A stretch of DNA of 47,719 nt from Actinomycetes bacterium (GTDB lineage Bacteria; Actinomycetota; Actinomycetes; Streptosporangiales; Streptosporangiaceae), in assembly GCA_021792855.1 (NCBI GenBank), contig JAJYTW010000005.1, positions 1,072 to 48,790 on the forward strand. The letters run 5' to 3'. The position numbers and the translations under genes are program-made. Position 1 is the first letter of the stretch, and the number at the start of each line of letters is the position of its first letter. Positions 44,447 through 47,719 of this stretch are shown here, piece after piece. The notes under the pieces are model-generated. The model saw nothing but the letters and a program-made list of their open reading frames with translations, was not told the origin of the DNA and made no database searches.

Positions 44447-45589
44447 ATGCCAGGGGGGCGACGCCCGATGGCGGGGGCGACAATCGCTATCTGCGCGGCG
44501 CTCGCCGCGTGCGGGACCGTTGCGGCGGCGGGTGCCGTGGCGGTGGGCGCCGCGGTTCCGCCCGGGGCGACCCGGACGGTGACCAGCAGCGTCGGGATCA
44601 GTAGCGGGAGCCGGCCGGGCGGATCCTTCACCGCCGCGCCGCTCCCGGGAGCCGGGCGGTCATCACGGACAGTCACCATCGCCTTCGCCGGGGACGTCCA
44701 CTTCACCGGGCGCACCGCCAGGCTGCTGCGGCATCCGGCCACCGCCTTCGGCCCGATCGCGCGGGTGCTGCGGTCGGCCGACCTGACCGTGCTGAACCTG
44801 GAAACCGCCGTCACCAGGCGGGGTGTCCCGCAGCCCAAGAGCTACCACTTCCGGACCGGCCCGCGGGCGTTCGCTGCCCTGGCCGACGCCGGGGTGGACG
44901 TGGCGACCATGGCTAACAACCACGTGCTTGACTACGGCCGGGTCGGACTGGCCGACACCCTGGCGACGGCCCGCAGGGCGCACTTCCCGGTGCTCGGCAT
45001 CGGGGCCGACGCCGCCGCCGCGTGGCGCCCCTACCTGGTGCGGGTCAATGGCGTGCGGATCGCGCTGCTCGGCGTGTCCCAGGTCGCCGAGCTTGCCTCG
45101 TCCTGGGTGGCCACCCCGACCCGCTCGGGTGAGGCGAACACGATCTACCTGCGGCGGACCCTGGCCGCGGTGCGGGCCGCCAGGAAGAAGGCGCGCGTGG
45201 TGATCGTTTTCATGCACTGGGGCACCGAGGGGATGTCCTGCCCGGATCCGGCTCAGACGTCGCTGGCACGCCGGCTGTCGGCGGCCGGTGCGAGCATTAT
45301 CGCGGGCTCGCACGCGCACATGCTGCAAGGGTCGGGGTGGCTCGGCCGGACGTTCGTGGCCTACGGCATGGGCAACTTCCTGTGGTGGCAGCACTCCTAC
45401 AGCACCGCGACCGGCGTGCTGCTGCTGACCCTGCGCCCGCACAAGCCGCTGACCTGGCGGTTCGTGCCCGCGACAGTTTCGCGGACCGGTCAGCCCGTGC
45501 TGGATCGCGGAGCCGCGGCCCGGCGGGCGCGGGCCCGGTACCGGGCGCTCCGCGCCTGCACCGGGCTTTCGTCGCGGCCGGGCGGCTGA
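44447..45589 (+). CDS. CapA-family (poly-gamma-glutamate synthesis type) secreted metallophosphatase-like protein
   Basis: 380 residues. An Arg-containing start and hydrophobic segment (about 9-36) act as signal or anchor; ALAAC could also be a lipobox. The calcineurin-like CapA domain (about 75-345) shows IAFAGDVHFTGR (metal Asp/His), VLNLETAV, MANNHVLDYG, VVIVFMHWGTE and IIAGSHAHMLQG, and FVAYGMGNFLWW. CapA proteins are linked to capsule or polymer export, with uncertain catalysis. ATG 44447 fits a leaderless transcript and keeps two Arg in the signal; ATG 44468 has a GGGGGG ribosome site and is an alternative. Confidence 0.9.
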   Translation: MPGGRRPMAGATIAICAALAACGTVAAAGAVAVGAAVPPGATRTVTSSVGISSGSRPGGSFTAAPLPGAGRSSRTVTIAFAGDVHFTGRTARLLRHPATAFGPIARVLRSADLTVLNLETAVTRRGVPQPKSYHFRTGPRAFAALADAGVDVATMANNHVLDYGRVGLADTLATARRAHFPVLGIGADAAAAWRPYLVRVNGVRIALLGVSQVAELASSWVATPTRSGEANTIYLRRTLAAVRAARKKARVVIVFMHWGTEGMSCPDPAQTSLARRLSAAGASIIAGSHAHMLQGSGWLGRTFVAYGMGNFLWWQHSYSTATGVLLLTLRPHKPLTWRFVPATVSRTGQPVLDRGAAARRARARYRALRACTGLSSRPGG

Positions 45590-45638
45590 CCTGCCGATTT
45601 GCCTGCGGGCCGAGCGGCCCGTAGAGTTAGGCCACCGA

Positions 45639-45715
45639 CGCGGGGTGGAGCAGCTCGGTAGCTCGCTGGGCTCATAACCCAGAGGTCGCAGGTTCAAATC
45701 CTGCCCCCGCCACCA
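45639..45715 (+). tRNA. Initiator tRNA-fMet (CAU)
   Basis: 77 bases with an encoded CCA. The acceptor stem pairs 2-7 with 66-71 while base 1 (C) is opposite C72, the unpaired end typical of initiators. The anticodon stem CTGGG/CCCAG with loop CTCATAA has the three G-C pairs required for initiation; the T arm is GCAGG-TTCAAAT-CCTGC. TAGAGT at 45622-45627 is a likely -10. Confidence 0.97.
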
Positions 45716-45753
45716 AGTACGGGCGTTTTTCGCGCCTCGTTGCGTATGCACAG

Positions 45754-45782
45754 GCCGCTGACCAGCACATTTGGTCGGCGGC
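45754..45782 (+). terminator. Hairpin downstream of tRNA-fMet
   Basis: 11-bp stem (45754-45764 with 45772-45782) with one mismatch, loop GCACATT. A GGGCGTTTTTCGCGCC element just after the tRNA (45721-45736) may be a first stop signal. Confidence 0.6.
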
Positions 45783-45869
45783 TTCTGCGTTTGTGGGGAC
45801 AGGCGGCGGGGACCTGCTCCGCCCTTGCGTATGCGGCATCTGCAGGCTGGCGCACCGCTGGCGTCCGGC

Positions 45870-46108
45870 ATGCTGCGGTTTCGCGGTGATCGCTGGCGGC
45901 AGGTCGCTTCGGTGGCGGCCGCCGCCGTGATCGAGTTCTGCGACTCCGCCTGGCGGACAACCCGCACCGGGCCGGAAAGTCGCTGACCGGCCCGCTAGGG
46001 GGATGCCGCGGAACCCGGCGCGGCACCTACCGGATCGACGAGGATACCCGTACCGTCCATGTCCTCGACATCGACCACCGCTCGGAGATCTACCGCCCCC
46101 ACCAGTAG
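45870..46108 (+). pseudogene. Decayed RelE/ParE-family toxin
   Basis: No single frame is intact. One frame from ATG 45870 gives a RelE-like helix (SVAAAAVIEFCDSA) up to about 45948. The protein then continues in another frame as LADNPHRAGKSLTGPLGG (from about 45950), CRGTRRGTYRIDEDTRTVHV and LDIDHRSEIYRPHQ, ending at TAG 46106-46108. The second part is a clear RelE C-terminus, although about four residues (normally near GTYRVIYRID) are missing. At least one frameshift plus a 12-base deletion explains this. No matching antitoxin remnant was recognised. It lies between the tRNA and a working phd-vapC pair. Confidence 0.75.
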
Positions 46109-46298
46109 CCCGCCAGTGCCTGAATACGTCACGATCAGTAACACAGCTGGCATATCCAGCCACGCGCACTGCCGCCGATAGGTATCGCTGGGCTATCGAT
46201 TTCGATCGTTCAGCCGGTCGCGCGGACCAGGCGGTTATGCGCGCCTCGACGGCGGCGCGCCGATCCCCTTCCCTGCGCCCGATCCAGATGAAAACAAT

Positions 46299-46331
46299 CT
46301 AGTGGCACCGCGTGCTACCTAGTGCTATCAT
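46299..46331 (+). promoter_or_regulatory. Promoter and repeat elements of the toxin-antitoxin pair
   Basis: TGGCAC (46303-46308), 17 bases, TATCAT (46326-46331), six bases, GTG 46338: a leaderless arrangement. CTAGTG occurs at 46299 and 46319 and GTGCTA at 46312 and 46323, likely half-sites for antitoxin binding. Confidence 0.6.
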
Positions 46332-46337
46332 GGGACC

Positions 46338-46607
46338 GTGAAGTCGAACCCGGAGATCACCCAGCGCGACCTGCGGAACCGGTCGCGGGAGATCATGGAC
46401 GCCGTCGAGCGCGGCGAGTCGTTCACCGTCACCCGCGACGGCCACCGGATCGGGGAGCTGATCCCGCTGCGCCGCCGGCGCCGGTTCGTCACCCGGCAGG
46501 AGTTCGCCGCCATGTCCCGCAATGCCCCCGCGATCGACCCGCGGGCATTCCGCGCCGACCAGGACGCCGCCGCCGGCCATGACGCGGACGACCCGTATGA
46601 GCGGTGA
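46338..46607 (+). CDS. Phd/YefM-family antitoxin
   Basis: 89 residues. The N-terminal DNA-binding and dimer domain shows ITQRDLRNRSREIMDAVERG, then the strand ESFTVTRDGHRIGELIPL, standard for Phd antitoxins. The C-terminal tail (about 50-89, rich in Arg, Ala and Asp) would wrap the toxin. GTG 46338 lacks a Shine-Dalgarno but sits six bases after TATCAT. The toxin gene begins 11 bases before its stop, so both are co-translated. Expected to repress its own promoter through the CTAGTG/GTGCTA repeats. Confidence 0.92.
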   Translation: MKSNPEITQRDLRNRSREIMDAVERGESFTVTRDGHRIGELIPLRRRRRFVTRQEFAAMSRNAPAIDPRAFRADQDAAAGHDADDPYER

Positions 46608-47070
46608 CCGCCCGGCCAGGGGCCTGCTCGATACCAACATCCTGGTCCTGCGCCGGTGGATCGACCCGGAGCAGCTGCCCGATGAGATGGCGATCAGCGC
46701 CATCACCCTCGCAGAGCTGTCCGCGGGCCCGCACCAGGTCCGCCGGAATGACGAGCAGGACGACTACGACGAGCACGACGAGCGTGCCCGCCGGCTGGAG
46801 ATCGTGCAGCGGGCGGAAAACGAGTTCGACCCGATCTCCTTCGGCGCCGAGGCCGCCCGGATCTACGGCCGGGTCACCGCAGCGGTGATCACCGCCGGCC
46901 GCAAGCCACGCCGCCGGATAGCCGACCTCATGATCGCCGCCACCGCGATCGCCGAGGGCCTGCCCCTGTTCACCACCAACCCCGGCGACTACACCGGGCT
47001 GGAAAGCCTCATCCCGGTCATCCCCGTCACCCGGCCGCCCGTCCCGCACGAACGACGACCAGGCCGATAA
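46597..47070 (+). CDS. vapC: VapC-family PIN-domain toxin
   Basis: Mg-dependent ribonuclease toxin, 157 residues. The acidic PIN residues are present: Asp12 (GLLDTNILV), Glu40 (ITLAELSAG), Asp110 (RRIADLMIAATA) and the late TTNPGDYTGL pair (Asn128/Asp131). An acidic insert (NDEQDDYDEHDE, 51-62) lies between strand 2 and the next helix and is longer than usual. All catalytic positions look intact, so the toxin should be active. ATG 46597 overlaps the antitoxin gene. Confidence 0.93.
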   Translation: MSGDRPARGLLDTNILVLRRWIDPEQLPDEMAISAITLAELSAGPHQVRRNDEQDDYDEHDERARRLEIVQRAENEFDPISFGAEAARIYGRVTAAVITAGRKPRRRIADLMIAATAIAEGLPLFTTNPGDYTGLESLIPVIPVTRPPVPHERRPGR

Positions 47071-47311
47071 GGACCCCGGTCACCGGACCATCCACCTGGA
47101 CCTGCCGGGCCCCCTTACCCTTTGCCTGGGTGGCCAGCGCCCGGAACTCGCCGGGCCGCGGCGCACCGGCGGGCTAACGGATCGCGCCGCGAGCGGGCTA
47201 ACCGGGACAGGCGCGATTGGACGCGGGACCGGAGAGGGAGTCCACTGTAAGCGTGATGCCGGAAAGGCCGGCCGCCCGGCCGCGCGGTCGTGGCCCCGGG
47301 CGGCGACGCGG

Positions 47312-47622
47312 GTGAAAGCTGCCAGCCAGCCAGCCTCGCATGAGCGCCCGGAAGCTGTCGAAGCGCTGAACCGGATCGGCGCGCGGCGCATGGTCACCGC
47401 CGAGCGGCTGGCGCGGCGCGGGCGGCTCCATCCCGACGCCGGCGTGGCCCGGCTCACCGTGATGTGGGCGAACGTCGTGTTGTCGGCCGATGCCAAGTAC
47501 CCCGCCGAGGCATCATTCCTGCCGCTCTTCATCCGGTCAGCGCTGACCGAGATCCTCACGCTAGGCCTGTGGGGAGACTTCCGCTTCCAGCAGGCCCTGC
47601 TCGAAAGACATCCCAGGAGCTT
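47312..47622 (+). pseudogene. Unidentified reading frame, probably truncated at its 3' end
   Basis: From GTG 47312 (or ATG 47390, MVTAERLARRGRLHP) a frame with normal high-GC third positions encodes EALNRIGARRMVTAERLARR and, after about 25 residues, VVLSADAKYPAEASFLPLFI, then TEILTLGLWGDFRFQQALLE. It looks like real protein, without recognised domain. Near 47615-47622 the composition changes sharply (TTAAGTGTCAAGCC), and the remaining frame is Arg-rich nonsense. I read this as a gene cut by a later insertion. No Shine-Dalgarno was found; the start may lie elsewhere. Confidence 0.35.
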
Positions 47623-47627
47623 AAGTG

Positions 47628-47719
47628 TCAAGCCGCGACGGAAGATTGAGGGAGGTTTTGCCGGTGGGACCAGGCGGTGGCCTCGTCGTAGAGGGTGCGG
47701 GTCCTGAGGCATCCGTGCA
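47628..47719 (-). CDS. 3' end of a frame entering from the right edge, possibly an IS transposase
   Basis: A minus-strand frame open from the window edge ends at TGA 47630-47628. Its 30 residues include LRTRTLYDEATAWSHRQ and end NLPQSSVAA. The segment is less GC-rich than its neighbours and abuts the point where the plus-strand frame loses coding character, which suggests an inserted element. The family is not established; the call rests on context. Confidence 0.3.
   Translation of the reverse strand, partial: HGCLRTRTLYDEATAWSHRQNLPQSSVAA

Noticed and set aside
46109-46298. A missing antitoxin for the decayed relE in the 190 bp after it
   Set aside because: No frame with Phd or RelB features; the stretch is lower in GC and appears non-coding.

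Overview
The window is high-GC DNA, almost certainly from an actinomycete. Supporting signs are a mycothiol S-conjugate amidase (mca), GTG/TTG starts, several leaderless-looking genes, a Z-prenyl diphosphate synthase of the short-chain actinobacterial type, and the core order greA - mca - small membrane protein ... DUF255 thioredoxin-domain protein ... uppS-like gene - PIN/PhoH ATPase. As I remember it, that order is also found in mycobacteria (Rv1080c-Rv1095 region). No species can be named from the sequence alone.

Layout. (1) 1-4.9 kb: the 5' part of a Pro/Ala-rich protein running off the left edge, tyrosine catabolism (hppD with a divergent Lrp-type regulator), and a TetR/DHA2 efflux pair that shares two matching operators. 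(2) 5.0-7.2 kb: greA, mca and the small membrane protein. (3) 7.2-23 kb: accessory genes inserted into this core order. They comprise an acetyltransferase, a two-gene minus-strand operon (ketopantoate reductase-amidase fusion and a zinc deacylase), and a nine-gene plus-strand operon: oligopeptide ABC transporter, isoaspartyl peptidase-like Ntn hydrolase, DppA-type D-aminopeptidase, SDR and LacI regulator. An LCP ligase and an aldo/keto reductase follow. (4) 23-30.4 kb: Fur/Zur-like regulator, DUF255 protein, secreted NlpC/P60 hydrolase, an unknown protein starting inside a perfect palindrome, uppS-like gene and PIN-PhoH. (5) 30.4-38 kb: a probable cell-surface polymer locus with two GT2 enzymes, an IspD/TarI-like cytidylyltransferase, a DUF5941-like membrane protein, a second nucleotidyltransferase, a glycerol-1-phosphate dehydrogenase-like enzyme and a CDP-alcohol phosphatidyltransferase. 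(6) 38-45.6 kb: a LuxR-hydrolase-cyclase-remnant fusion protein, a DUF3237 protein, a second LCP ligase, a large polytopic membrane protein and a CapA-like protein. (7) 45.6 kb to the end: an initiator tRNA followed by toxin-antitoxin material (decayed relE, intact phd/vapC) and a disrupted reading frame at the right edge.

How the genes may work together. The best candidate for an undescribed system is the divergent locus at 7.8-20.4 kb. It looks like a LacI-controlled regulon for importing and dismantling an unusual peptide or amide (D-residue, isoaspartyl or N-acylated). It has four mechanistically different amide-bond hydrolases, two reductase domains and a candidate operator between the -35 and -10 of the transporter promoter. 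Second is the 30-45 kb surface-polymer region, where cytidylyltransferases, a polyol-phosphate dehydrogenase and a CDP-alcohol transferase lie close to an LCP ligase, which typically joins such polymers to peptidoglycan. Third is the LuxR-hydrolase regulator, whose gene carries a perfect 16-bp inverted repeat about 41 bp upstream of its predicted leaderless start.
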